Origin: Phycisphaerales bacterium | GTDB lineage: Bacteria; Planctomycetota; Phycisphaerae; Phycisphaerales; UBA1924 | Length of the DNA: 64,000 nt | Direction: 5' to 3' | Assembly (NCBI GenBank): GCA_035627955.1 | Contig: DASPKU010000019.1 | Coordinates: 327,912 to 391,911 of the forward strand | Part shown: piece by piece, positions 33,968-43,595 of the stretch | Position numbering within the stretch: the first letter of the stretch is position 1 | Layout: every line of letters begins with the position of its first letter | Notes under the pieces: model-generated | The model's database searches: none | The model's input: only the letters and a program-made list of their open reading frames with translations | What the model was told of the DNA's origin: nothing | Translations under genes and position numbers: made by a program

Positions 33968-35667
33968 CGGGTACCTCCCGCCAGTTCAATTCCGTTGGAA
34001 CATGGGGTCCGGTCTGGGTCCGCTCCCTCCGCTCCATCCGCCTCTCCCTGGTCAGCGGAGGCAGCGGGGTGAGCGGACCCAGCGGTGCGGCGGTGTTCCA
34101 GTTGGATGATCTTCCGCTTGAACTTCCCCGAACCCTTGACGGGAATGTTCACCTCTACCCCCATGGCACGAAGATTCGGGGCCAGCCGGCGAAGCGCCCC
34201 GATCAGCGACTTCGCGCCCGCGGCTCCATGCCATTCACGAACCAGCGGATCGGCCGTGAGCACTCGGATGTGATCCAGGAGTTCGGCCCCAGTGCCACTC
34301 CAATGCGGTTGTTGAGCCAGGAGCTGAAGAACGGCCGCTCCTACCGGCGAGGACTCGACGGCGGAGGCATTCGCGCCCTCCCGGTTCGCCATGTACGCCG
34401 CCATAAATCGCCCGCCATACCAACCGAGGCCCTCCTCGGCGGCGGTCACCCAGATCGCGAAGTCAGCCATCCTGGGCTTGACGGGCAGCCGGACCGAGTT
34501 GAAGTTCCGGAGTGCAGCACTGACAGCGGTCAGCAATGCCCCGAGTACAGCCGGTCGAATCTCGTCAAACTTCCGCCAAATCTCCGTCTCTGAGAGCCGT
34601 ACGTCCGCAGCGATGGGCGACAGCGACAACCGCACGGTCCGGTCGATCAGGTCCGAACGGTCGGCGACATCTTCGATCCCGTTGAGTAGGACCGGCCTCC
34701 GGGCTTTGAAGATCGTCTCGTCGTCGTTCTCGTAGAGGGTGCGGGTGGCGAAGCCCCCGTCCGTGGCGAGCGCACAGATGGCATCCGACAGGTGCGGCTT
34801 GAGGTCAGACAAGTTGTTGTAGCAGCACATCCAGCCATTGCCGGCCGAGATGAACACGTCCCGTTCGTCACGCGGGGGGCGACGCAGGTCCGCTTCGTTT
34901 GGGTCAATGAGCCGCCGGGCCATTTTGCAGAGCGTGGACTTCGCTGATCCTTGCTCCCCATCGACATTCAGAACCCCGTATGGGCCGGTGGGTCGCAGTG
35001 CTCCAACGAGCCAGCCCACGAACAGGACCCATTGCTCGTCCTCCGGGAGATTGACAAGCGGGCGCAGCTGTTCAATGGAGCCACCGTGTTGGGGCGATGG
35101 CAATGGATGCATCCCTCTGCGCCGGAAAAACCGAATCGGGGCCGTCGTGCTATTGATGACCCGCCAGCCGGAGGGTGACACCTCAATGGCCCGCCAGTCT
35201 TTGTCACATAGATCGAGATACACGAGCCCATTGAGCCCTGCCACGCGCAGGCAGACCTGACGCTGCGGTCCCTTGAACTTGGCTTCGCCCGACAAGGTGC
35301 TGATTGCGTCCTGCAACGCCTGCGCGGAAGCCGCCTTCCCGAACAGCTCGTAGAACTGGCGCATCAGCCATTCGCGGAACCCTCGGTTGGAGAGACGCCA
35401 CGTCTCGACGTGATCGCCTACTGGGAATGTCGCGTACGCCTCCCCGTCCTCGCAGTGGAAGAGTTCAAGTCCGGGGGTGGTGAGCACGAGGTCAATGAGG
35501 AGGGTCGCCTGGGACTTGCGTTGCGACGGCTCCGGGGACCCCTGGCCGGCTATCTCAGTTTCCGCGTCTACGGCTTGAGAGAGCGGCGTGGCCATGGGGT
35601 CGGGTGCAGGCTCACCCTCCAGCGTCCGAACAACAGCGTCGCAGTCGCGGTCGAGTGAATGGCTCAT
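33964..35667 (-). CDS. AAA+/SF3-like ATPase of mobile-element replication type
   Basis: 567 residues from an ATG at 35667 that overlaps the upstream stop (ATGA). Walker A is VDGEQGSAKSTLCKMARRLI; the following ISAGNGWMCCYNNLSDLKPHLSDAIC and PVLLNGIEDVADRSDLIDRTVRLSL fit the Walker B/sensor area of helicase-like ATPases in integrated elements. The N-terminal part (TWRLSNRGFREWLMRQFYE) resembles the region preceding such helicases in primase-type proteins. It probably unwinds or replicates the excised island (inference). Confidence 0.78.
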   Translation of the reverse strand: MSHSLDRDCDAVVRTLEGEPAPDPMATPLSQAVDAETEIAGQGSPEPSQRKSQATLLIDLVLTTPGLELFHCEDGEAYATFPVGDHVETWRLSNRGFREWLMRQFYELFGKAASAQALQDAISTLSGEAKFKGPQRQVCLRVAGLNGLVYLDLCDKDWRAIEVSPSGWRVINSTTAPIRFFRRRGMHPLPSPQHGGSIEQLRPLVNLPEDEQWVLFVGWLVGALRPTGPYGVLNVDGEQGSAKSTLCKMARRLIDPNEADLRRPPRDERDVFISAGNGWMCCYNNLSDLKPHLSDAICALATDGGFATRTLYENDDETIFKARRPVLLNGIEDVADRSDLIDRTVRLSLSPIAADVRLSETEIWRKFDEIRPAVLGALLTAVSAALRNFNSVRLPVKPRMADFAIWVTAAEEGLGWYGGRFMAAYMANREGANASAVESSPVGAAVLQLLAQQPHWSGTGAELLDHIRVLTADPLVREWHGAAGAKSLIGALRRLAPNLRAMGVEVNIPVKGSGKFKRKIIQLEHRRTAGSAHPAASADQGEADGAEGADPDRTPCSNGIELAGGTR

Positions 35668-36098
35668 GCCTGCTGTCCCTCCATGAATTTGAGCAGCGCA
35701 AATATTCGCAGACACGCCGATGCAGGCTCCTGGCCCGCACGTATCCGCTTCGCCGCAAATGTGAGTTCGTCGGGCAAGTACCTGGAGGCGGCGAACAAGG
35801 CAAAGCGATCCACGTACCGGATCGCTGTCGCAGCGTCATGGGGTTGAAGCCACTCGAAGGCTGCGTTCCACGAGTACTTGTCCTCCGCCTCCTTGTCCAT
35901 TAGCGACCGCTGGTCAACCGGCAGTTCCGCACCGGTGAGGGCCCGTGCTGACATCCATTGGGCGAAGGGGTGCGTAAAGCTCAGAGGCGTCAAGCCCAGG
36001 TCGCGGAATCTCGCGCGCGCCTCGCCGAACCGGAGCATGGCCGCGAGCGCACGCACCTCCGCCTCAGGGGCAGGAGCAACGCGATGGGGAGCGTTCAT
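35664..36098 (-). CDS. Unknown protein of the island replication operon
   Basis: 144 residues, mostly helical (EAEVRALAAMLRFGEARARFRDLGL, WNAAFEWLQPHDAATAIRYVDRFA). It overlaps its upstream and downstream neighbours by 4 bases each. The position between a helix-turn-helix protein and an ATPase suggests a replication or loading accessory, loosely like a DnaB N-terminal or primase-associated domain. That resemblance is weak. Confidence 0.68.
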   Translation of the reverse strand: MNAPHRVAPAPEAEVRALAAMLRFGEARARFRDLGLTPLSFTHPFAQWMSARALTGAELPVDQRSLMDKEAEDKYSWNAAFEWLQPHDAATAIRYVDRFALFAASRYLPDELTFAAKRIRAGQEPASACLRIFALLKFMEGQQA

Positions 36099-36331
36099 GG
36101 CCGATGCCCCTTGTGTGCGGCGATGTAGGCGGCGAGATCGAGCGGGTCGTACCGCACAGCCCGCCCGATGCGGACCGCCACGATCTCACCGCTCTTGGTG
36201 AGGTCAAAAAGTTTGCGTGCGCTCAACTGCAGAGCGATCGCTGCATCGCGTGGCTTGAGCAGGAGACTGGTTGCGGTTGGCGGCTGCTGATGGTGTGTGG
36301 CGGCTTGGTACGGCGTGGTCATGATGAACAT
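36095..36331 (-). CDS. Helix-turn-helix excisionase-like protein
   Basis: 78 residues from the ATG at 36331 (a TTG 8 codons upstream is also possible). LLLKPRDAAIALQLSARKLFDLTKSGEIVAVRIGRAVRYDPLDLAAYIAAHK (positions ~25-75 only named here) is the MerR-like winged helix of excisionases and 'helix-turn-helix domain' proteins in mobile elements. It begins the coupled operon ending in the serine recombinase, so it may be the recombination directionality factor or a repressor. Confidence 0.82.
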   Translation of the reverse strand: MFIMTTPYQAATHHQQPPTATSLLLKPRDAAIALQLSARKLFDLTKSGEIVAVRIGRAVRYDPLDLAAYIAAHKGHRP

Positions 36332-36412
36332 GGATACACATGGTTCATCGCTCAAGAAATACGCGCTGGCTCCACGGGACCGCGGACTTGGCCAGATTCC
36401 GGTTTGTACGGT

Positions 36413-37201
36413 TTAGTTCGGTTTCCCGAAACCGAACTTCTCAAGAGCTTTTCGCAAGGTGCCGCGCTCCGGAAGGTGAGGCGTCGCTGCTCGAAGAGTC
36501 TGGTGCGACCAGCGGAGAGGTATGCCTTGACCGGTGGTTGGTAGAGCTCGCCCCGCTGATCTCAGTGCCCTCTTCAACTGCTTCGAGATGTACTCCGCAT
36601 CTAGGGCGACCTTCTTCGCCAGCGCATGATTTGGGATCGGATCCGGCAGCAGATGAGGCGATCGCCTCTGCGCACGGCGCTCAGAAGTTTCCGATGCGAG
36701 CTGTAGCACGAGATGGGCCTTCAGTTCACGGTGCAGATTGCGGAGGTCTTTGACTTCACCCGCCGTCAGTTCCGCAACTAGGGTGTCTTTGTCGAGGAAC
36801 ATCCGGCGCAAGTACAGGCTGCTCAAGGCGTTCGCGAGAGGCTCCGCGTTTAGGTGAGGCCGCTGACCAGTGACAACCTGAATCCCGTCCCCGCAGTCGG
36901 TCGTGCAACCGCCCGTAAGAGTGCGGGAGAAAACCAGCGATCCCAACAGCCAGATTCTCCCCCACAAAACTCGAAGGCTTCTTCGATTGCCGGTTATCAC
37001 TGCGCCCGTCTGGGTGCGCTCGCAGCGCTCTAGCTGCGACAGAAACATCTCCAGCTGGGTGCGAATGGCAAGTATCGCTCGTGATAGTGGCACCGGGCCG
37101 GAGGAGATGAGGTGGCCCTCAGCATCAAACCATAATTCTGGTCTATTGCTCGGACGATCATCGTGATCGCCCGGTCCCGTTGTCGTCGTTCTGCTCGGCA
37201 T
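36413..37201 (-). CDS. Unknown island protein
   Basis: 262 residues from the ATG at 37201. A hydrophilic, Thr/Asp-rich start is followed by mainly helical sequence (AILAIRTQLEMFLSQLERCE..., KDLRNLHRELKAHLVLQLASETSERRA). No catalytic motif or membrane helix is evident except a short hydrophobic patch (LWGRIWLLGSLVFS). It starts 14 bases after the end of the restriction-modification gene on the same strand and could be co-transcribed with it. Confidence 0.6.
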   Translation of the reverse strand: MPSRTTTTGPGDHDDRPSNRPELWFDAEGHLISSGPVPLSRAILAIRTQLEMFLSQLERCERTQTGAVITGNRRSLRVLWGRIWLLGSLVFSRTLTGGCTTDCGDGIQVVTGQRPHLNAEPLANALSSLYLRRMFLDKDTLVAELTAGEVKDLRNLHRELKAHLVLQLASETSERRAQRRSPHLLPDPIPNHALAKKVALDAEYISKQLKRALRSAGRALPTTGQGIPLRWSHQTLRAATPHLPERGTLRKALEKFGFGKPN

Positions 37202-37215
37202 CGTTACTCTCTGGA

Positions 37216-40200
37216 TCAGGCTTCCTGAGAGAAGGAGGTTCTCTGGGGAGTGGCACGCGATGCTCGCTCCCCATTCATCCTCAGCAGGTTCCCCAGCACC
37301 CGCTCCTCCACCTCCGCGCGCTTCGCCGCCAGCGCATGCCCCTCGGGCAGGGGCTGGCCAGCGCCGGTCTCCACCCACACCTCGGCCCAGTCCTCATGCC
37401 AGCCACCCTGCGGGTCCACGGCGGCGTACGCGGCGAGGACGGCGCGATCGAGCTGCTCGTGGGCGAGCCGCAGCCACGTAGGGCGCTCGTTGTACAGGTT
37501 CGTCAGCGTCCGCTTCTTGAGCTTGGGGTCCTGCGCGGCCACTGCCATGATGGCTGAGTGGCGGATCAGCGGGCGTGCTGCCTCGGGCACGTCGAGGAAC
37601 TGGTCCGCCGCGTCGATGCGGGCCGCGATGGGCGCGATCCACTCCGGCGGGTTCAGCCATCGCTCCCGCTGCACGTCGAGCTCCTTCGCCGCTGCCGCTA
37701 TGACCTTGTAGCACGGGTCGTTCACCGGCTCCTTGCCGGGTGGCCAGGGGAGGGGGAAGGTCTCGAAGCAGCTGGTGGGCGTATAGCGGAAGCCGGACTC
37801 GGCCTCACGCAGCTGCGTGCCCATTCGGCGGGCCCAGAGCTCGTGGACCGACGAGTGGAGGACACCAAGGAAGTAGTCGTCGGACCTCGCGAACACCACA
37901 AGCTGGCCGTCGATCACAGTCTTCGGATCGAGGAACATGAACAATCGGTGCTTGGCGACGCGTGCCGTCACGATGCACCGGGTTAGTGAATCCTGCCTAG
38001 ATCGCAGTTCGGGGACTGGCCGCGCGAGCTGCCACCACCGCTCACGTTCGAAGCCCGCTCTCACTTTGTCACGTTCAGGCTTCACATGCTCACGGGTGTA
38101 TTCGAACGGGGCGGCGAAGCGGGCCGCCGCGGCCTGATCGCGGGTTCCGAAGTCGATGATCCACGCCCCCCGGTAACGGCGGGTGATGTCCAGCCCGTTT
38201 ACCCACGGCCGCACGACCTCGTCGTTGGTCACAGCAGAGGGATTGCCTTGCTCCGCGAGTAATCCGCGAGCACCCTCCAGTGTTAGGTCGAAAGCACCCT
38301 TTTTCATGCCGCCGATGAAGGATGTGGAGCGGTTCTCCTTGATGAGCTCGGCTCCAACCAAGTTGGACCCGCTCGTCAGGTCAGCGTTGATGTGCGCCAC
38401 CTCGGAACCGTCGAGAACGTGCAGTTTCGACACGCCCGCTTCGAATCCGACGATTGAGACATGCACAGTCGCGCCATCAAGGGTCCAGTTCCGGTCCGAC
38501 CAGGCGAGAAAGATGTCGCCCTCGTTCTTGATCCGCTCCAGGACCGTGCGGTTATCCCCTCCGCGGATTCCCTGAGTGGCGAGCAGGCCCGCCCGCAATC
38601 TGGTGTACCCGCTCATTGATCGTCGGGCGAGCTCGAACCAGTAGCAGCACAGGTCGCTGGTCTTGGGCAGGTCGTAGGCCGCGAACATCGCTTGGATGTA
38701 CGGCTCCTCGAGGCCGTTCTGCCGGAACACCTTGGAGCCCAGGAACGGCGGGTTCCCGATGATGAAGTCGGCCTCCGGCCACTCCGCGGGGTGGGGTAGC
38801 GGCTCACCGTTCTTGCCGACCTTGAGGATGGCGTCGCGGTTCTCGATGGTTTTGAGCGAGGCGAGCACGGGGTCGCTGGGGGCCTTGAACCCGTTATCGC
38901 GCATCCACTGGAGGTAGCCAATCCAGATGACGACCTGCGCCAGCTCCGCGGCGTAGGGATTGATCTCGATGCCGTAGAGCTGCGTCGGGCGGACGCCCGG
39001 GAAGAGGGGCACGGCGATGTCGGACCGGGACGCGAAGGTGATAACCTCCTTGTCCAGGTCGAGCAGCCGCTGGATGGCAACGTACAGGAAGTTGCCCGAT
39101 CCGCACGCGGGGTCGAGCACACGGACGCCCGAGAGTCGGTCCACAAACGCCCGCAGCCTCTTCTCTATGCGGCCAGTGAGGGTGGACGACTTCACGTCGC
39201 CCTTCTTCTGGGCCTTCTTCTGCTCGCGGCGGGCGGCCTCGACGCGCTGCGCGGCCAACTCCTCGCACTCGGTGCGGACGGCGTCCCACTCCCGCCGCAG
39301 CGGCTCCATGATGACCGGCTCGACCACCAGGAGGATGTCCTCGCGGCTGGTGTAGTGAGCGCCGATCTGTGAGCGCTTGGCGGGGTCCAGTGAGCGTTCG
39401 AAGAGCGTGCCGAAGATGGCCGGCTCGACGCTGCCCCATTCTTGCCCCGCGGCCACCAGCAGCAGCCCGATCTCGGTCTCTGTGAGCTCGAGGGCGGGCT
39501 CCTCGTCGAACAGCCCGCCGTTGAACCAGGCGATGTCCTCGGTGCCGAAAGCGCCGCCCGTCCGCATCTTGCCGAACAGCTCGGTGAGGCGCGGCGTGAG
39601 CTGCTTAGGGTGGTGGTGGCACTTTTGAAGGAGGGTCTTGAACAGGTCCTTGGGCAGCAGCCGCACGTCCTCGGCGAAGAGGCAGAACATGCACTTCATC
39701 AGGAAGTGCGCAGTGGTGTGCGGGTCGTGGCCGCGGTCGCGGAGAGCCTGGGCGAGCGTGCCCAAGTGCTTGGCGACCTCCTCGGTGACCTTCTGGGCCG
39801 TGACCTTGGGGCGGAAGCTCTCGGGGTCGGTGAAGGCGCGGCGGAGGAGGGCGAGGGCCTCGGGCCTGTCCATGTCCGCCAGGGCGACGGTGTGGACTTC
39901 CTTCCTGGTGGCCGTGAAGTTAGTGTGGATCTCGGTGCGGGCGATGTCGCTGACGATCAGCAGCGGCGGGCTTTCCAGGGCCTCGCGGTACTGGAGAAGC
40001 TGTCGGTAAGCGTCATCGAGGGTCTTGTACTTGTCTTTCCGCTTGTACTCCCAGCCGAACTTTCCCTTCCACCACACGTCCGCGAAGCCGCGGTCGCCCT
40101 TGGCCCCCTTGCTGGCCCCTCCGGCAACCTCCACCCCCTTCTCGAAGGCGTACTCCGCCCCGGTGGCATCGTGCTCCGCCGGCGTGGGCTGCCCCAGAAG

Positions 40201-40290
40201 GCGGCACAGGTCGATGAAGTGCTCCTGGCTTGCCGCCCGCTCGGGCAGGTTGACGCGGGACCACTTGGAAACGAAGTTTGCTGGGGTCAT
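37216..40290 (-). CDS. MmeI-family type IIG/IIL restriction-modification enzyme
   Basis: 1,024 residues. The N-terminal nuclease has the exact MmeI spacing D71-x9-E81-x-K83 (DVWWKGKFGWEYK). A helical spacer follows, then an N6-adenine methyltransferase with motif I (LDPACGSGNF) and motif IV (FIIGNPPFLG). ETLFERSLDP-type and LYGIEINPYAAELAQ segments are typical of the family. The C-terminal half holds the target-recognition domain (YRYTPTSCFETFPLPWPP). One polypeptide methylates one strand of its site and cuts unmodified DNA, so no partner is needed. Confidence 0.92.
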   Translation of the reverse strand: MTPANFVSKWSRVNLPERAASQEHFIDLCRLLGQPTPAEHDATGAEYAFEKGVEVAGGASKGAKGDRGFADVWWKGKFGWEYKRKDKYKTLDDAYRQLLQYREALESPPLLIVSDIARTEIHTNFTATRKEVHTVALADMDRPEALALLRRAFTDPESFRPKVTAQKVTEEVAKHLGTLAQALRDRGHDPHTTAHFLMKCMFCLFAEDVRLLPKDLFKTLLQKCHHHPKQLTPRLTELFGKMRTGGAFGTEDIAWFNGGLFDEEPALELTETEIGLLLVAAGQEWGSVEPAIFGTLFERSLDPAKRSQIGAHYTSREDILLVVEPVIMEPLRREWDAVRTECEELAAQRVEAARREQKKAQKKGDVKSSTLTGRIEKRLRAFVDRLSGVRVLDPACGSGNFLYVAIQRLLDLDKEVITFASRSDIAVPLFPGVRPTQLYGIEINPYAAELAQVVIWIGYLQWMRDNGFKAPSDPVLASLKTIENRDAILKVGKNGEPLPHPAEWPEADFIIGNPPFLGSKVFRQNGLEEPYIQAMFAAYDLPKTSDLCCYWFELARRSMSGYTRLRAGLLATQGIRGGDNRTVLERIKNEGDIFLAWSDRNWTLDGATVHVSIVGFEAGVSKLHVLDGSEVAHINADLTSGSNLVGAELIKENRSTSFIGGMKKGAFDLTLEGARGLLAEQGNPSAVTNDEVVRPWVNGLDITRRYRGAWIIDFGTRDQAAAARFAAPFEYTREHVKPERDKVRAGFERERWWQLARPVPELRSRQDSLTRCIVTARVAKHRLFMFLDPKTVIDGQLVVFARSDDYFLGVLHSSVHELWARRMGTQLREAESGFRYTPTSCFETFPLPWPPGKEPVNDPCYKVIAAAAKELDVQRERWLNPPEWIAPIAARIDAADQFLDVPEAARPLIRHSAIMAVAAQDPKLKKRTLTNLYNERPTWLRLAHEQLDRAVLAAYAAVDPQGGWHEDWAEVWVETGAGQPLPEGHALAAKRAEVEERVLGNLLRMNGERASRATPQRTSFSQEA

Positions 40291-40425
40291 TGGCTGTGGT
40301 GCGTGATCAACTGTTTCCCGAGTCCAAAGGCCCAAGCTGCGCGCATGGGCGTGGTTCGCGGACGATTGTACTAAGTTGAGAATAGCTGGTGAGGGCGTAG
40401 CCCCAACAGTCGGGTAGGATCTGGC

Positions 40426-41382
40426 ATGAACGCGTTCACGGTCAGCACGATCACTGCGCTCATTGCGTTCGCCCCCGCAGCCCTCGCCTGGAACGACTAC
40501 GGCCACAACCTGGCGGCCTCAATCGCCTACCGGGAACTCAAGCCCGAGGTGAAGGCTAGGGTGGACGCCACCCTCAAGGAGCACGTCCAGTACTCGCTCC
40601 TCTCGACAGGGTGCCCGAAGGGCTTCGACCAAGGCGAGTGGGTGTTCATGCGGGCGGCAACATGGCCGGACATGGTTCGGTCAGACAAGAACCCCCACCA
40701 CAGGACTGACCACCGCCCGAAGTGGCACTACATCAACTTCCCGATCAACCTCGACGGGAAGAAGGGGCCGGAACCCAAGGTAGAGTGGAAGAAGGGGGCG
40801 GAGCCAGAGAACGCGGTTCAGGCGCTCGCCAAGGTGGAGGCGGGGCTCAAGGACGAGAACCAGAAAGCGCCCGAGAAGGCGAAGGACCTCTCCTGGTTCC
40901 TGCACCTCGCCAGCGACCTGCACCAGCCGCTGCACGGGTCCAACCTCTATTCAAACCAGTACCCATCAGGGGACCAGGGCGGGAATGCCTTTTGGGTGCG
41001 CACGGACGCGGGCATGCCGGTGAAGCTGCACGCCCTCTGGGACCAGTGCCTTGGAACGAGCAAGAACATGAAGGACATCGCTGACCGGGGCGCTGGCCTG
41101 GTGGTCCGGAAGGACCTTACACGCACGGCGCTCGCCCCCAAGCTAAAGGAGACGGAGTACAGGACGTGGGCAGTCGAGGGCCGTGATCTCGCGAAGTCGG
41201 TCGCGTACCAGGACGGAAAGGTAAAGGGGGCGCTAGGCACGGACGAGAACAAGCCGAAGGACGCGCCGCTGCTGCCAGCGGGGTACTTCAGGACGGCGGA
41301 GAAGCTGGCAGAACAGCAGATCGTGCTGGCTGGGTATCGGATCGCTGACAAACTCAACACATTCACCGCAGGTGCCGAGTGA
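40426..41382 (+). CDS. Secreted S1/P1-type nuclease
   Basis: 318 residues. The signal peptide ends at AALA, leaving Trp22 as mature N-terminus (WNDYGH), as required in this family, where the N-terminal Trp binds zinc. Other ligands are seen in WPDMVR, KWHYINFP, WFLHLASDLHQPLHG and VKLHALWD. The enzyme cuts single-stranded DNA and RNA outside the cytoplasm using three zinc ions. It is divergent from the restriction-modification gene. The next gene overlaps its stop by 4 bases. Confidence 0.92.
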   Translation: MNAFTVSTITALIAFAPAALAWNDYGHNLAASIAYRELKPEVKARVDATLKEHVQYSLLSTGCPKGFDQGEWVFMRAATWPDMVRSDKNPHHRTDHRPKWHYINFPINLDGKKGPEPKVEWKKGAEPENAVQALAKVEAGLKDENQKAPEKAKDLSWFLHLASDLHQPLHGSNLYSNQYPSGDQGGNAFWVRTDAGMPVKLHALWDQCLGTSKNMKDIADRGAGLVVRKDLTRTALAPKLKETEYRTWAVEGRDLAKSVAYQDGKVKGALGTDENKPKDAPLLPAGYFRTAEKLAEQQIVLAGYRIADKLNTFTAGAE

Positions 41383-42179
41383 GCCCGCCGATCCCCAAGA
41401 CACCCGCTGACCGCCTGTTGACCGGCTTTGGTCGCTTGCTTGATGAGTGCAATCGGCGGCTGCTGGCCGAGCTCCCATCTCGCGTGCCTCCCGAGCAGGA
41501 CCCGAGATTCCTGCTGAACTACTCGCTTGGATTCGGGTCAAGCGGTATTCGTGCGTGCGGCGTCCTGCTTGACTCCTCCTTTCCCTCGCACGCATTCGCA
41601 GTGGCTCGTCCACTAATTGAGCACTCCTCAAGAGTCCTCTGGGCTGCGCGGGGCCGCTGGAGCCGCTACTGGGCATGGACGGCACAGGAGTATGTGAAGC
41701 GGCATGTAAAGGCGGCTCCCTACATCGGACCCGTCCAGAAGCAGATCGGCACGGCTCGATTTGCTGCGATTCAGGCGATGGCGGCAGGATTGGGAATGCC
41801 AGACCTTTCCGTGGTATTCGAGGACCTCGCAGCAGACGACGCGGCCGACCCTGAAAGTCCCGAGAACCAGCTTGGACTGGTGATCACGCCCAGAGACGGT
41901 CGCGAGCAGTACCACATGCTCTTTCCGCTCGACCTTCATTTATCGGCTCATGGGAACCCGGACACTTTTCTGGAGCATGGGGAAGCTCCCGCACGGCTCC
42001 CATGGGTACTCGCCTATACCGCGATGATGGTGTCCCGGGCGTGCCACATTCAGTGTAGGTGGCCGCAAGACCCGCTCTTCTGGGCGTACACGTGGATCAC
42101 AAGGGGTCAGCGTGACGCCCGCGAGCTATCAGCAAATCGGACGGGTTCGTACGGCGATCTCGGGTTGTCGCCTCTATGA
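41379..42179 (+). CDS. Unknown protein, DUF5677-like
   Basis: 266 residues starting at a GTG overlapping the nuclease stop (GTGA). A helical region SSFPSHAFAVARPLIEHSSRVLWAARG resembles the core of DUF5677 proteins, which are common in mobile and defence regions and of unknown function. No membrane segments or signal peptide. The coupling to a secreted nuclease is unexpected for a cytoplasmic protein. Confidence 0.65.
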   Translation: MSPPIPKTPADRLLTGFGRLLDECNRRLLAELPSRVPPEQDPRFLLNYSLGFGSSGIRACGVLLDSSFPSHAFAVARPLIEHSSRVLWAARGRWSRYWAWTAQEYVKRHVKAAPYIGPVQKQIGTARFAAIQAMAAGLGMPDLSVVFEDLAADDAADPESPENQLGLVITPRDGREQYHMLFPLDLHLSAHGNPDTFLEHGEAPARLPWVLAYTAMMVSRACHIQCRWPQDPLFWAYTWITRGQRDARELSANRTGSYGDLGLSPL

Positions 42180-42267
42180 AAGCCCTAAGGCCCTATGCAA
42201 GGGAGAGCTGTGATGTGGTAGCTTCTATCGCCGCTAGGCCAAGCGGCGTTGATAGGAGGGAATGGAT

Positions 42268-43590
42268 GTGACTGAGGCAAGGATTGATCCCACTTTCGGT
42301 GAGAAGACTGTGTTGCAGTTCGCTCACTTGCTCGAATCTGGTCGGCTGCACCTCAACCCAAGCTTCCAGCGGCAGAGTGTCTGGACCGAGGGCGACCGCA
42401 AGAAGCTCATCTTATCGCTGCTCCGTGGATTTCCGATCCCGTCTGTGTTTCTCTATTCTCGCGAGAATGAGCGGGGCGAGATCGTGTACGACGTGCTTGA
42501 CGGTAAACAGCGGCTTGAGTCAATCTTCCGCTTCATTGGAGCTAAGGGGTTTGGACGGCAGGCATTCGCCGTGAAGTGGTCAGATGATGGCTCGGAGCGA
42601 AGAGACTGGAATTGGGCGGAGTTAAGGCGAGCCAGGCTCGTTTCGCGCATCGAGAACTACACGATCCCAGTGGTCGAGGTGACTGGCAGCTTGTCTGACA
42701 TCATTGAGCTCTTCGTATGCATCAACTCCACAGGAAAGGCGCTGACAGGTGCGGAAAAGAGGCATGCCCGCTTTTACCGTAGTGGTCTCCTGAGAGAGGC
42801 CAGCGTTCTCGCCAGGCGTATGTCAAGCTACTTCGAGCGAAACCGCATCTTCTCCGGTGGACAGGTGTCCCGGATGAAGGACGTGGAGTTGGTTTCCGAG
42901 ATCATGGCGTCGATCATGAACGATGGCGTCGCGAACAAGAAGGCCGCGATCGACCGAGCGATCGGTGTTGCCGACCAAGATGGGCGGGTGGTCCGGCGAG
43001 TCGCTGCGGAGGCGGCCAAGTCGATCAACTTAGTGCGTCGGATGTTCCCGGAACTCCGCGAAACGCGGTTCCGCAACAGCAGTGAGTTCTACTCCTTGTG
43101 CATCGCGGTCTGGTCCATGTGGCGCGACAACCTTGCGCTCACTGACAAGGCGCGCAATCGGAAGGCGATGTGGCTCCTCAAAGAGCTATCGAATGGCGTT
43201 GACAAGGTGCGAGAGAACCAGCGCCACCTGAAAGGCATTCAGCCGGAGGACCAGCTCTTCGGACAGTACTTGAGCAGCATCCAGCGTGCTGTTGACAATA
43301 AGGTGGAACGACAGACCCGTCACACGATCCTCGTCGGCATGTTCCGCAGCCTCTATGAGCGGAAAGACAGCAAACGTCTGTTCACGTCCGAGCAGCGCCG
43401 GTTGATTTGGCACAGCGACGGAGACAGACAGTGTAAGTCCTGTAGGACGAGGCTGGATTGGACGAACTTTGAGGTCGACCACAAACTTGCCCACAGCATT
43501 GGCGGTCGCACAGCACTCGACAATGCAGAAGTACTCTGCCGGTCGTGCAATGCGTCAAAAGGAAACCGACGGCGATCGCGGAAGCGGTAG
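42268..43590 (+). CDS. DUF262-HNH nuclease
   Basis: 440 residues from a GTG placed 7 bases after AGGAGGG; an ATG two codons earlier is too close to that site. The N-terminal ParB-like DUF262 domain shows NPSFQRQSVWTEGDRKKLI and VLDGKQRLESI. The middle is helical (DUF262-associated). The C-terminal HNH domain has CKSCRTRLDWTNFEVDH...GG...NAEVLCRSCNASKGNR with four cysteines for zinc. This fusion is related to GmrSD-type modification-dependent nucleases and is typical of anti-phage genes. GC content is visibly lower than the core genome. Confidence 0.88.
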   Translation: MTEARIDPTFGEKTVLQFAHLLESGRLHLNPSFQRQSVWTEGDRKKLILSLLRGFPIPSVFLYSRENERGEIVYDVLDGKQRLESIFRFIGAKGFGRQAFAVKWSDDGSERRDWNWAELRRARLVSRIENYTIPVVEVTGSLSDIIELFVCINSTGKALTGAEKRHARFYRSGLLREASVLARRMSSYFERNRIFSGGQVSRMKDVELVSEIMASIMNDGVANKKAAIDRAIGVADQDGRVVRRVAAEAAKSINLVRRMFPELRETRFRNSSEFYSLCIAVWSMWRDNLALTDKARNRKAMWLLKELSNGVDKVRENQRHLKGIQPEDQLFGQYLSSIQRAVDNKVERQTRHTILVGMFRSLYERKDSKRLFTSEQRRLIWHSDGDRQCKSCRTRLDWTNFEVDHKLAHSIGGRTALDNAEVLCRSCNASKGNRRRSRKR

Positions 43591-43595
43591 ATCGT

